DNA from: Clostridiales bacterium
Lineage (GTDB): Bacteria > Bacillota > Clostridia > Oscillospirales > Oscillospiraceae
NCBI GenBank assembly: GCA_019420945.1
Contig: JAHZGF010000014.1
Coordinates: 1-15,893, forward strand
Direction of reading: 5' to 3'
Length of the DNA stretch: 15,893 bases
Shown: positions 1 to 5,995 of the stretch, one piece after another
How positions within the stretch are numbered: position 1 is the first letter of the stretch
Layout of the letters: the number at the start of each line of letters is the position of its first letter
Made by a program: the position numbers and the translations under genes
Notes under the pieces: model-generated
The model's database searches: none
The model's input: only the letters and a program-made list of their open reading frames with translations
What the model was told of the DNA's origin: nothing

Positions 1-928
1 CGTATCGGTCTTTTTCCAGGCAGACGGCATACATGGCTGCATACTGGGCCACGGACGCGGAGAGGGAGAGCTGGACGTTACCGCTCTGCCCCTGGATGCT
101 GCCCACGGGGTACAGCACCTTGAACTGCCCGGCGTAGCCGTCGCTGGTTCCCTCAGTGGTGACAGCGGTGATCTCGTTGTTGTTCATGTCCACGATCTTC
201 GTGCCCTCCGGCACCTCGTCGGGATTGGAAAAGGCCACGGACACGTCGTAATCATATACCCACGTCTCGCTCCAGACGGTGAACACCTGCTGCTTGTATT
301 CCTCGCCCCCGATGGTCACGGGGTAGGCCGTGGATTTGTCCGCCGTGACGGTCATGCGGGGGGTGAGCATATAGTTGTAGGTAGTGCCCCGCTTGTAGAT
401 GTCCTTGGCGGCGGCCAGGATGCGGTTTCCAATGTCCAGTTCACTCCCGGAGAGGCCGGGGGCCACCTTCAGGTTGGCAATGTTCCAGTCCGGCATCAGG
501 TAACACCACAGCGCCATTTTTGTGGCGTAATACGCCTGGTACTTATTGTCCAGCTTCAACTCGCCCAGGCTGCGGTGTGGGTAGCCGTTGGAGATAATGC
601 CCACCACCTTGGGGTCGCTTGCCCGTTCCTCTGCCAAATACTTGATGCTCTCGCCGGGGCCCACGGTCTGCGGAACGCCGTACTGGTTTGGGTTGACGCA
701 GTAGGCCGGGGACTCCTTCTGCGTGCCATCGTTGGCCTCATAGAGAAAATAGGTATAGATCTGCTTTCGGACGGAGCCGTTGATGGAGAGATAACCCAGC
801 TCATACTCTCCATTGTAGATATTGACCTCGCCCAGGGCCTCCTCCTCACTGTCTGCGGCAAAGGCCGCCGTCGGGAGGATACCAAGAAGGGTCACGAGAA
901 CCAGGAACAGGGATAGCAGTTTTTTCAT
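1..928 (-). CDS. Thioester-domain surface protein (Cys-Gln-type adhesin), C-terminus cut by window edge
   Basis: An open frame of 309 codons runs from ATG at 928 off the left edge without a stop. AGGAGG sits four bases before the ATG. Residues 1-24 are a signal peptide (KK, hydrophobic core, AFA cut site). Residues about 35-185 look like the thioester domain of Gram-positive adhesins: the reactive-type cysteine is Cys77 in PAYCVNP, and the second motif is ATKMALWCY at 135-143. In the usual family that motif reads TQxA; here the glutamine place holds Lys137, so the internal Cys-Gln bond may not form. Residues 190-309 are beta-rich, as in stalk domains. A sorting signal would lie beyond the window. 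The sortase gene immediately upstream in transcription order is the likely anchoring enzyme. The gene is separated from it by a terminator and has its own leader. The domain family call is firm; the ligand is unknown. Confidence 0.8.
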   Translation of the reverse strand, partial: MKKLLSLFLVLVTLLGILPTAAFAADSEEEALGEVNIYNGEYELGYLSINGSVRKQIYTYFLYEANDGTQKESPAYCVNPNQYGVPQTVGPGESIKYLAEERASDPKVVGIISNGYPHRSLGELKLDNKYQAYYATKMALWCYLMPDWNIANLKVAPGLSGSELDIGNRILAAAKDIYKRGTTYNYMLTPRMTVTADKSTAYPVTIGGEEYKQQVFTVWSETWVYDYDVSVAFSNPDEVPEGTKIVDMNNNEITAVTTEGTSDGYAGQFKVLYPVGSIQGQSGNVQLSLSASVAQYAAMYAVCLEKDRY

Positions 929-936
929 ATTGCCTC

Positions 937-969
937 CTAAAAATGGGCAGAAGGAGGCACAGAAAACAT
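937..969 (-). CDS. Possible leader peptide (uORF) of the surface-protein gene
   Basis: ATG at 969 is preceded by AAGGAGGTGCTG, an excellent ribosome binding site. It opens a ten-codon frame (MFSVPPSAHF) whose TAG stop at 937-939 overlaps the AGGAGG used by the surface-protein gene. Ribosomes ending here would be placed on the next binding site, so translational coupling is plausible. The peptide has no recognised regulatory codon run. It could be chance, but the good binding site and the overlap argue for a role. Confidence 0.4.
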   Translation of the reverse strand: MFSVPPSAHF

Positions 970-982
970 CAGCACCTCCTTC
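950..982 (-). promoter_or_regulatory. Hairpin that can hide the leader ribosome binding site
   Basis: On the minus strand GAAGGAGG (982-975) can pair perfectly with CCTCCTTC (957-950) across a 17-base loop that holds the leader ATG. Pairing would bury the first ribosome binding site, and a ribosome translating the leader would melt the stem. The CCTCCTTC arm is also complementary to the second AGGAGG at 934-939, so two exclusive pairings are possible. This suggests translational control of the surface-protein gene. Confidence 0.4.
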
Positions 983-1031
983 CGCAATCAAATTGACTTT
1001 TTAAAATGTAAAATACGGAAATTGAAGATAC

Positions 1032-1080
1032 AAAAAAAGGCGTCAAAAGTCCCCTCAAATTGAGGGAAGATTTTGACGCC
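1032..1080 (-). terminator. Intrinsic terminator of the sortase gene, built on the palindromic repeat
   Basis: Directly after the sortase stop codon, GGCGTCAAAA (1039-1048) pairs perfectly with TTTTGACGCC (1071-1080). Between them lies one copy of the window's palindromic repeat (CCCCTCAAATTGAGGG), which extends the stem. On the minus strand seven T residues follow (1032-1038). This is a textbook intrinsic terminator, with the repeat as the upper part of the stem. Confidence 0.88.
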
Positions 1081-1848
1081 TCAAGCCTCCACGGCCTGGA
1101 CCATCCAGCGGTAGTCCCGCTGGTCCCGGACACAGGTAAAAAGTGTGAGCCGGTTATCGCTGGTGGCGGCGGTACCGCTGGTGTCGGTCTCCTTCACCTT
1201 CTGGACGCTGACCACCTCATAAGTCCGTGTGCCCAGCTTGGTAGTCCAGGTGATGGTGTCGCCCGGTTCCAGGGTGTGGAGCTTCCCGAAGTGGTTGTTC
1301 ACGCCGCGGTTGTGCGCGGCGATGCAGCAGTTTCCATCCCACAGGCTGGTGTCCTCGAAGTGGCCCGCGCCCTTGGCTAAGGTCTTGCTGCCCGTGCCCT
1401 CGTAAACCTTGACGCTCAAACCGATGGCGGGAATTTTGAGGGTGCCCAGGTGCCCGCCGGAGTAATAGAGATCGCTGGTCACATCCGTCCAGCCTGTGGC
1501 GGTAGTCCCGGTCCAGCCGGAGCCCGTATCAACGGCAGGGTATGTGACACTCCCCACTTGGGAGACCAAACCGCCGCCGTCCAGGGCTCCGGGGACCAGA
1601 TTAGGGGTCAGGGCTGTGCCGGAGCCGGGGAGGTAACTGGTGGGTGTGCCGAAGCCGGGCGGGATCAGGGCTGTATTTTTGCTCCGGTCCACGTTGGGGT
1701 CCTCATGCTCATAGATGGTGGTATCGCTGGTGGGCCGGGCAAACAGGTAATCGTCCGGGGCGTCCATGGTGTATTCCAGGGCGCTGGCCGGGGTGACGCA
1801 GACGACCGCCAGTATGAGGGCAGCCAGACAAAGGGTTTTCAGCCTCAT
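1081..1848 (-). CDS. Sortase family transpeptidase
   Basis: This 255-residue protein has an N-terminal hydrophobic signal or anchor (about residues 4-23). Residues 30-130 are low-complexity and Gly/Thr/Ser/Pro-rich, and the sortase fold follows at about 133-255. Catalytic candidates are His179 (IAAHNRG), Cys239 in TLFTC, and an arginine close to the C-terminus (Arg247 in DYRWMV, or Arg241/Arg244). The TLxTC signature and late arginine fit class B/D-like sortases of Clostridia; the exact class is not settled. Sortases cut sorting signals of surface proteins and join them to the wall. I chose ATG at 1848, which overlaps the upstream TGA as ATGA and has GGAG eight bases ahead; a GTG at 1866 is possible but poorer. 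It lies between two exported proteins, so it probably anchors the thioester protein. Unlike most proteins here it lacks the C-terminal arginine, as expected for an exported enzyme. Confidence 0.88.
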   Translation of the reverse strand: MRLKTLCLAALILAVVCVTPASALEYTMDAPDDYLFARPTSDTTIYEHEDPNVDRSKNTALIPPGFGTPTSYLPGSGTALTPNLVPGALDGGGLVSQVGSVTYPAVDTGSGWTGTTATGWTDVTSDLYYSGGHLGTLKIPAIGLSVKVYEGTGSKTLAKGAGHFEDTSLWDGNCCIAAHNRGVNNHFGKLHTLEPGDTITWTTKLGTRTYEVVSVQKVKETDTSGTAATSDNRLTLFTCVRDQRDYRWMVQAVEA

Positions 1849-2753
1849 TTGTTGTACTCCTTCCACTCTTTCTTGGATTTGTACTTTTGAAGCAGGAAGC
1901 GGCCCAGGAATACCAGGCCGACAACGCCCGCCCCGGCGGGCAGGACCAGCAGCCAGCGCCAGTCAAAGCCGCCGCCCTCCGCGGCAGGCTGTGGGATAGC
2001 GGTTACGGCCTCCTGCTCCTCTGCCAGGCCGAAAACGGCGGTATAGAGCACGGTCCCGCTGGTAGTCTTGGTCACTTCTCCGGCGTAGTCCGCCGTGACG
2101 GTGTAGCCGGTGGCGTATTTGCTGGAAGCGGTGCCGGTATAGGTGGCGGCGGCGTTGTAGAAGCCCCCGGCCTCCTGCCATTGAACATCCGCCAGGGTGA
2201 GGGTGCGCCCGCTGTCCTCAATAGACTTGGGCACCAGGGACACATCCGCCTCGGAGAGATTGGGATAACTGCGGGTGGCGGAGACGTTCCGGGTGGACGT
2301 GGCATAGCCGGACGCCTCCACCTGGATACTGGCGGTGTCCAGGGTGAGGAGGCCGGTATAGCCGTCCTCCGTGACGGCCTCACAGGTGGCGGCCAGCAGG
2401 GGCATGATCTCCTCCATGTCCTTGCTCTTGCTGTCCAGGGTCACGGTTTCGGTGTAATACTTGCTGTCCGTCTCCGTCTGGTCCTCCTTGACAATATCCA
2501 GCAGGGTATAGAGGCAGCCGGACCGCTCAAAGTCCCCGGTGGGGATGAGGGCCGGATCATCCATAGGAGAGAGTTCGTAGGTCTTGCTGATCCTGGGCTC
2601 GGCCCGGTCTCCCTCCGTGTACTCCAAAACCTCTACTGGGTAAAGTACGGAGGGGGTGGCTTCGGGAGAGGGCGCCTCGGCGGCCAGCGCCGGGCAGGCC
2701 AGGGCACAGGCGGTCAGCACCGCCAGAAACAGGGGCGCGGCGCGTTTCTTCAT
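1845..2753 (-). CDS. Secreted protein with one C-terminal membrane helix, unknown function
   Basis: The 302-residue product begins with a clear signal peptide (MKKR, hydrophobic core, ALA/AEA cleavage region at about residues 22-26). A long extracellular part rich in Thr, Ser, Glu and Tyr follows. Close to the C-terminus a hydrophobic helix (WRWLLVLPAGAG onward, about 266-286) precedes a basic cytosolic tail ending KKEWKEYNK. This is type I membrane topology. I chose ATG at 2753, with AAGGAG nine bases ahead; a TTG at 2771 would precede the binding site and is unlikely. The stop overlaps the sortase start, so the two are translationally coupled. The family is not recognised. Its place suggests a membrane partner of the sortase or surface module, for example in mating-cell contact; that is inference. 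Two terminator-like palindromes lie just upstream, so expression may depend on read-through. Confidence 0.75.
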   Translation of the reverse strand: MKKRAAPLFLAVLTACALACPALAAEAPSPEATPSVLYPVEVLEYTEGDRAEPRISKTYELSPMDDPALIPTGDFERSGCLYTLLDIVKEDQTETDSKYYTETVTLDSKSKDMEEIMPLLAATCEAVTEDGYTGLLTLDTASIQVEASGYATSTRNVSATRSYPNLSEADVSLVPKSIEDSGRTLTLADVQWQEAGGFYNAAATYTGTASSKYATGYTVTADYAGEVTKTTSGTVLYTAVFGLAEEQEAVTAIPQPAAEGGGFDWRWLLVLPAGAGVVGLVFLGRFLLQKYKSKKEWKEYNK

Positions 2754-2774
2754 GTGGGTCAACTCCTTCAATCA

Positions 2775-2820
2775 AAAAATGGCCCGAAAACTTCCCTCAA
2801 ATTGATGGGAGTTTCCGGGC
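2775..2820 (-). terminator. Degenerate palindromic repeat forming a second terminator-like hairpin
   Basis: The arms GCCCGaAAAC (2782-2791) and GTTTcCGGGC (2811-2820) pair with one mismatch around a decayed copy of the palindrome (CTTCCCTCAAATTGATGGGAG). On the minus strand it is followed by CATTTTTT. It lies only about 25 bases before the start of the next gene, closer to an attenuator position than a simple end-of-gene terminator. Confidence 0.6.
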
Positions 2821-2822
2821 AA

Positions 2823-2853
2823 AGAAAAAAGTCCCCTCAAATTGAGGGGACTT
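2823..2853 (-). terminator. Terminator of the fic gene, a perfect palindromic repeat
   Basis: AAGTCCCCTCAA - A - TTGAGGGGACTT at 2829-2853 is a perfect 12-bp stem on one central base. On the minus strand a run of six T residues follows. It begins six bases after the fic stop codon, so it is the natural fic terminator. It is one of eight copies of the repeat family in this window. Confidence 0.8.
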
Positions 2854-2858
2854 ACGGG

Positions 2859-3653
2859 TTATCGCTCCGGGGCGTCTTTCCTCCGCTCCGGGAGTTTGAT
2901 GCGGAACATCCGGCAGTAGTCCTTCTGGGCCTCCAGTTCACACTCACAAATAAGTCTGATAAAGGCGGTGTCGCTGGGGCCTTGGGCCCGCTGGGCCTGC
3001 TGGAGCGCGGTAATGTAGTCATGGCGCAGGATGGGCGGGATGGAGACCACACAGTAGCCCCTGTTCACCAGGATCAGATTCATCAGGAGCCGGGCGGTGC
3101 GCCCGTTGCCGTCCTGGAAGGGGTGAATATCCACCAGCCTCCGGTGGGCGTAGGCGGCCAGCAGGACCGGGTGCATGGCGTCCCTCCGTTTGTTCAGCTC
3201 CTCCACCAGCCCGGCCATAAGGCCAGGCACCTCCTCCGCCGTGGGTGGGACATATTCCGTGCCGGTGATGAACACCTGGCCTTCCCGGTAGCGTCCGGCG
3301 TGCTCCGGGTCAATGCCGCCGTAGAACAGGGCGTGCAGGCGGAGTATATCCTCCTCCCGGAATTGCAGGGGCCCGCCCCTGGCGGTCTCCAGCATATAGT
3401 CATAGGCCCTGGCGTGGCCGGTGGCCTCGTAGCAGTCCCGGATGGGCTTGCCGCCCACGGTGATACCGTCCTCCAGGAGCACCTTGGTCTCGGAGAGGGT
3501 GAGGGAATTACCCTCCAGGGCGTTGGAGGTATAGGTCATGCCGATGCGGAAATAGGCGTCCAGTTCCTTCACCTCGTCCGTGGTGAGGGGGCGGCGCTCC
3601 CGGATCGCCTGGGCGTATGCGTCGATACGCTCTAATAAAGCGTTGCCGCTCAT
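2859..3653 (-). CDS. fic: Fic-domain AMP-transferase-type protein, class II
   Basis: The 264-residue protein carries the full Fic motif HPFQDGNGR (177-185): His177 is the catalytic base, Asp181 binds metal and Arg185 binds ATP. An inhibitory-helix motif SNALEGN (43-49) lies upstream in the same chain and fits class II ([S/T]xxxE[G/N]), with Glu47 as the expected inhibitory residue. Fic enzymes move AMP (sometimes another phosphate-bearing group) from a nucleotide onto Ser, Thr or Tyr of target proteins. The target cannot be read from sequence. The start is ATG 3653 with AGGTGA ahead; the longer frame to 3716 runs through the promoter. It has its own promoter and terminator, so it is an independent unit. 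The C-terminus RRKDAPER carries the basic tail plus Pro-Glu-Arg shared with other proteins of the element. Fic proteins exported by type IV secretion are known in Bartonella, which makes the tail of special interest. Confidence 0.92.
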   Translation of the reverse strand: MSGNALLERIDAYAQAIRERRPLTTDEVKELDAYFRIGMTYTSNALEGNSLTLSETKVLLEDGITVGGKPIRDCYEATGHARAYDYMLETARGGPLQFREEDILRLHALFYGGIDPEHAGRYREGQVFITGTEYVPPTAEEVPGLMAGLVEELNKRRDAMHPVLLAAYAHRRLVDIHPFQDGNGRTARLLMNLILVNRGYCVVSIPPILRHDYITALQQAQRAQGPSDTAFIRLICECELEAQKDYCRMFRIKLPERRKDAPER

Positions 3654-3687
3654 ACAGTCACCTGCCTTTGAGAGAAAGTTCAAAAAT

Positions 3688-3716
3688 ATTATATCATGGG
3701 GAGCGGAAACAGGCAA
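3688..3716 (-). promoter_or_regulatory. Sigma-A-type promoter of fic
   Basis: On the minus strand TTGCCT (3716-3711) is followed after exactly 17 bases by TATAAT (3693-3688). The -10 box is a perfect match and the -35 matches TTG. The start of transcription would fall near 3681, giving a leader of about 28 bases before the fic ATG. This is the clearest promoter in the window. Confidence 0.8.
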
Positions 3717-3732
3717 CGGGAAACCTGGGGGC

Positions 3733-3763
3733 CAAAAGTCCCCTCAAATTGAGGGGACTTTTG
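3733..3763. repeat. Palindromic repeat, longest perfect copy
   Basis: CAAAAGTCCCCTCAA, a central A, and TTGAGGGGACTTTTG form a perfect 15-bp inverted repeat. It lies just upstream of the fic -35 box. With no flanking T-run beyond the stem's own TTTT it may work as a weak terminator on both strands, insulating fic from upstream transcription. It is the best reference copy of the family. Confidence 0.85.
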
Positions 3764-3820
3764 AACGGCGCGCCCCGCCTGCGGAGAGGCGGCGACAGAC
3801 GCACCCGTTCCCCACACTGG

Positions 3821-3846
3821 CAAAAGCCGCCGTCAGGCGGCTTTTG
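3821..3846. terminator. Possible two-way terminator hairpin
   Basis: CAAAAGCCGCC (3821-3831) and GGCGGCTTTTG (3836-3846) pair perfectly over 11 bp with a GTCA loop. GC-rich bases next to the loop and TTTT at both ends make it terminator-like for either strand. It would stop transcripts coming from the ArdC-like gene at 4883. A smaller hairpin (CCGCCT/AGGCGG, 3775-3792) lies beside it. Confidence 0.6.
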
Positions 3847-3861
3847 GGGCGTCCTCCCCTT

Positions 3862-3999
3862 GGAGACCGCATAATCCGGCGGACGGCCCCGGTCAAGGCC
3901 CGCCCAGTCCGCAGACTGGGCGGCTCGCGGGCGATTGCATGGCAATCGCCCGGCCTTGACGGGGGACGGCGGGCGGATTAGTCTCCCCCACGGGGAGAC
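3862..3999. other. Complex foldable region: three-way junction with a switchable outer stem
   Basis: This gene-free stretch contains nested perfect inverted repeats. GTCAAGGCC (3892-3900) pairs with GGCCTTGAC (3952-3960). Inside lie two adjacent hairpins, CGCCCAGTC/GACTGGGCG (3901-3922) and GGGCGATTGC/GCAATCGCCC (3929-3951). Outside, TAATCCG (3872-3878) pairs with CGGATTA (3974-3980) and GGAGAC (3862-3867) with GTCTCC (3981-3986). GTCTCC can instead pair with GGAGAC at 3994-3999, so two states are possible. It could be a structured RNA, a single-strand origin or relaxosome site, or a palindromic mobile remnant. No protein reading is convincing. Confidence 0.55.
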
Positions 4000-4016
4000 G
4001 CCCCCGGTCTGCGGCC

Positions 4017-4883
4017 TTACCGGCTCTGGCGCTGGGGCGGGATGCGGCTTCTCTGCTGGGGGGTGATGTTCCGTTCAATGGAGCCGCCGAACTGCTTGCT
4101 CATCCCCTGGATCTGATCCAGGGCGCTCCGCCGCTGCTGGGGGTCCCAGCCCTCGTACAGCTCCTCCAGGCGGGACAGGTCCGGCGTGTCCCGCTTGATG
4201 CCAAACTGGCGGCACAGGATATAGGAAATGCTCTGGGCGTCCAGGTCCACCTCCTCATGGTCATAGTTTGGGTTGGCCCCCTTGGCGTGGATGCGGGAGT
4301 GGGCCACCTCAGCGGCGATGGCCGCAAATGCCTCGCTGTCTGAGAAAGCGGGATTGACGGCCAGCTCCATATTTTTGCTGTCATAGTAGGCGGCCACGGG
4401 CAGGTCGTGGTCGGTGGCCACGGGAACAACGGAGTAATTGAGGATGGCGCGCAGGGCGATGCTCATTTCCTTGCTGTCATCCTTCAACTGGACCTTTTTC
4501 AGGTCACGCCCCTGGGTCTGGCGGATGTCATAGGCGTCCGTGAGGCGATACCCCCGGCCCAGGGTATTCCGGGCAAAAATTTTGACTCCCTTGCTTCGCT
4601 CCTGGTCTATCACGCCCCGATTCAGGGTTTTCCACCGTTCCGCCGTACCGAATACGGTGGCCTCCGGGTCCTGAAACATGACCAGGGCGATATTGCCCGC
4701 GCTGTATGTGGGGTTATCCCCCTGCATATCCAGGTACTTCACATACAGTTCCGGGCTGCTGGTGATCTCCTCCACTCCGGCGTCTTGCATGGCGATGGTG
4801 TTCTCCCGGTCCGCCTGCATTTCCGCCCTCCATTGGTTGTCCTGCTGGGACTTTTCCGCGATGATCGCTTCCAGATTTGCCAT
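4017..4883 (-). CDS. ArdC-like protein with degenerate zincin motif
   Basis: The 288-residue protein resembles the ArdC arrangement. Residues about 40-125 look like the ArdC N-terminal single-strand-DNA-binding region (YVKYLDMQGDNPTYSAGNI, then GVKIFAR), followed by a metallopeptidase-like half. Where the family has HExxH, this protein has AEVAH (191-195), so the first zinc-binding histidine is an alanine and peptidase activity is doubtful. The later acidic helix (EEVDLDAQSISYILC, about 210-224) is kept. ATG 4883 follows AGGAGG by nine bases. It ends the mobilization block, 24 bases after the DUF3801 gene, and ends with a basic tail (QRSRIPPQRQSR). ArdC proteins protect incoming DNA from restriction. 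Here a purely DNA-binding or structural role is more likely. A second, intact relative is at 12851-13798. Confidence 0.7.
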   Translation of the reverse strand: MANLEAIIAEKSQQDNQWRAEMQADRENTIAMQDAGVEEITSSPELYVKYLDMQGDNPTYSAGNIALVMFQDPEATVFGTAERWKTLNRGVIDQERSKGVKIFARNTLGRGYRLTDAYDIRQTQGRDLKKVQLKDDSKEMSIALRAILNYSVVPVATDHDLPVAAYYDSKNMELAVNPAFSDSEAFAAIAAEVAHSRIHAKGANPNYDHEEVDLDAQSISYILCRQFGIKRDTPDLSRLEELYEGWDPQQRRSALDQIQGMSKQFGGSIERNITPQQRSRIPPQRQSR

Positions 4884-4907
4884 AATGATGTTCCTCCTAA
4901 GATATAT

Positions 4908-5525
4908 TCATCTTGATTTTGGTACGGTTTTTCCCTTGGCCTGCGGGGCCCTGCCGGGCTCCCGCATCCCTTCCGACGCCGCCCGCAGGGCCTCCAGGCG
5001 GGACTTGACGGATGGTTTCTCAGTAGTCTCCGTCGTCCTCATATCCGTACTCCTCGTCTGCCTGGCTGTCGAGCCACTCCCGCGCTGTGGTGAGGAGTGT
5101 TCGGGCCGAACGCGGGGGGCGGCTTTTTTTGGCGCTTCTTCCTCCTGTTCCTGGGCGGGGGCCGGGTAGCTCCTCTGTTCCAGGTAGTGGTTGACCAGCG
5201 GCACATAGTCCACATTGGTCACAAGGTCCACGATCCCGCTGGTGGAACGTGTGTCTTTAATCACGGAGAACAGCACATTTTTCTTGGCGTAGGCCCGGAA
5301 GTCCTCCAGGTCGCTCTCTTTGATGTGAAAGGTCTTGAGTTCCCGGCCCGTTTGAAGCAGCCGGGCCATGTTGGCCTTGCCGTAGAGTTTTTTGTTGTTT
5401 TGGGACAGGGCCATCAGAAAGGCGGCCAGGTTTTTGCTCCCAGCCGCCAGCATTTTAACAGCAGCCTCGGTGAGCTGGATGCTCTCCTTTACCATCAGGT
5501 CGGCCACTTCACCGCTGTTATCCAT
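4908..5525 (-). CDS. DUF3801 / PcfB-like conjugation accessory protein
   Basis: The 205-residue protein has an N-terminal domain (about 1-118) with the look of DUF3801, the family of enterococcal PcfB. It opens with a helical segment (LTEAAVKMLAAGSKNLAAFL) and continues with GRELKTFHI, FRAYAKKNVLFSVIKD and VDLVTNVDYVPLVNHYLE. PcfB-type proteins bind the relaxosome and hand it to the coupling protein at the membrane. Residues 120-205 are a disordered Glu/Pro/Lys/Arg tail holding PSVKSRLEALR (171-181), also found in the protein at 11714-12811, and ending VPKSR. The start is ATG 5525 with GGGAGGTGA, which overlaps the end of the preceding gene; longer readings upstream are shadows of that gene. 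Usually a VirD4-type coupling gene sits near DUF3801 genes; none is visible here. Confidence 0.78.
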   Translation of the reverse strand: MDNSGEVADLMVKESIQLTEAAVKMLAAGSKNLAAFLMALSQNNKKLYGKANMARLLQTGRELKTFHIKESDLEDFRAYAKKNVLFSVIKDTRSTSGIVDLVTNVDYVPLVNHYLEQRSYPAPAQEQEEEAPKKAAPRVRPEHSSPQRGSGSTARQTRSTDMRTTETTEKPSVKSRLEALRAASEGMREPGRAPQAKGKTVPKSR

Positions 5526-5530
5526 CTTCT

Positions 5531-5995
5531 TCACCTCCCGGTTTTCAAATATTGAATGACCTCCAGAATGGAACAATACTGAACTTTTTGGAGATACCGC
5601 TTTCTCATCAGCTTCAAGTGCCGCTCCCGCTGGGGCCCGGCAAGGGCGGAAAACGTCTCCGCGTCGCGGGCCGCCTCCCGGTAGTCCAGCAGGGTCACGC
5701 TCCCCCAGGGCCGTCCGCCCACAAACTTCTCCACATGGAGGAACAGGGCGAGCACCGGCCACCCAGCCCGGTTCTGAAAGGCCAGCCAGCACAGATTTTC
5801 ATAACTGCCCGGCTCATAGACACGGGGCGGGTCAAACAGCCAGGACCTCTCACGCCGGGCCAGAAACAGATAGTCCGCCGCGCCGCCCTGTTGCAGTTTG
5901 AGCAGATCCAATTCAATGCTCCCTGCCTCGGTGGGCTGATAGAGCGGTATCAATCCCAGAATGGCGGTCAGGTCCGCGTGGAGCAGTTTTTTCAT
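5531..5995 (-). CDS. Conserved-looking protein of the mobilization operon, unknown function
   Basis: This 154-residue soluble protein begins MKKLLHADLTAILG. It is rich in aromatic residues (WLFDPP, YENLCWLAFQ, VLALFLHVEKF) and ends in a basic helix (LKLMRKRYLQKVQYCSILEVIQYLKTGR region). There is no signal peptide, membrane helix or known motif. The start is ATG 5995 with AAGGAGG at the right distance; ATG 6013 lies before that site and is less likely. It overlaps the relaxase end by 83 bases and is followed by the DUF3801 gene with the binding site shared across its stop codon. Place and length suggest a relaxosome or coupling accessory, but that is inference from position only. Confidence 0.65.
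   Translation of the reverse strand: MKKLLHADLTAILGLIPLYQPTEAGSIELDLLKLQQGGAADYLFLARRERSWLFDPPRVYEPGSYENLCWLAFQNRAGWPVLALFLHVEKFVGGRPWGSVTLLDYREAARDAETFSALAGPQRERHLKLMRKRYLQKVQYCSILEVIQYLKTGR

Noticed and set aside
556..916. Short frames on both strands inside the surface-protein gene
   Set aside because: They overlap the long minus-strand frame that has a signal peptide and thioester motifs.
991..1031. AT-rich stretch as a promoter for the surface-protein gene
   Set aside because: The best pair of boxes (TTGTAT, 17 bases, TACATT) is weak. A promoter is likely in this stretch, but I cannot fix its position.
1887..3635. Plus-strand open frame of 582 codons
   Set aside because: It lies opposite the membrane-protein and fic genes, has a Gly/Val/Gln-rich shadow composition, crosses their gap and includes two palindromes. 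High GC makes such antisense frames common.
3580..4078. Open frames on both strands in the hairpin-rich gap
   Set aside because: They read through palindromes (KSPQIEGTF-type peptides) and stems, lack binding sites and show no domain character.
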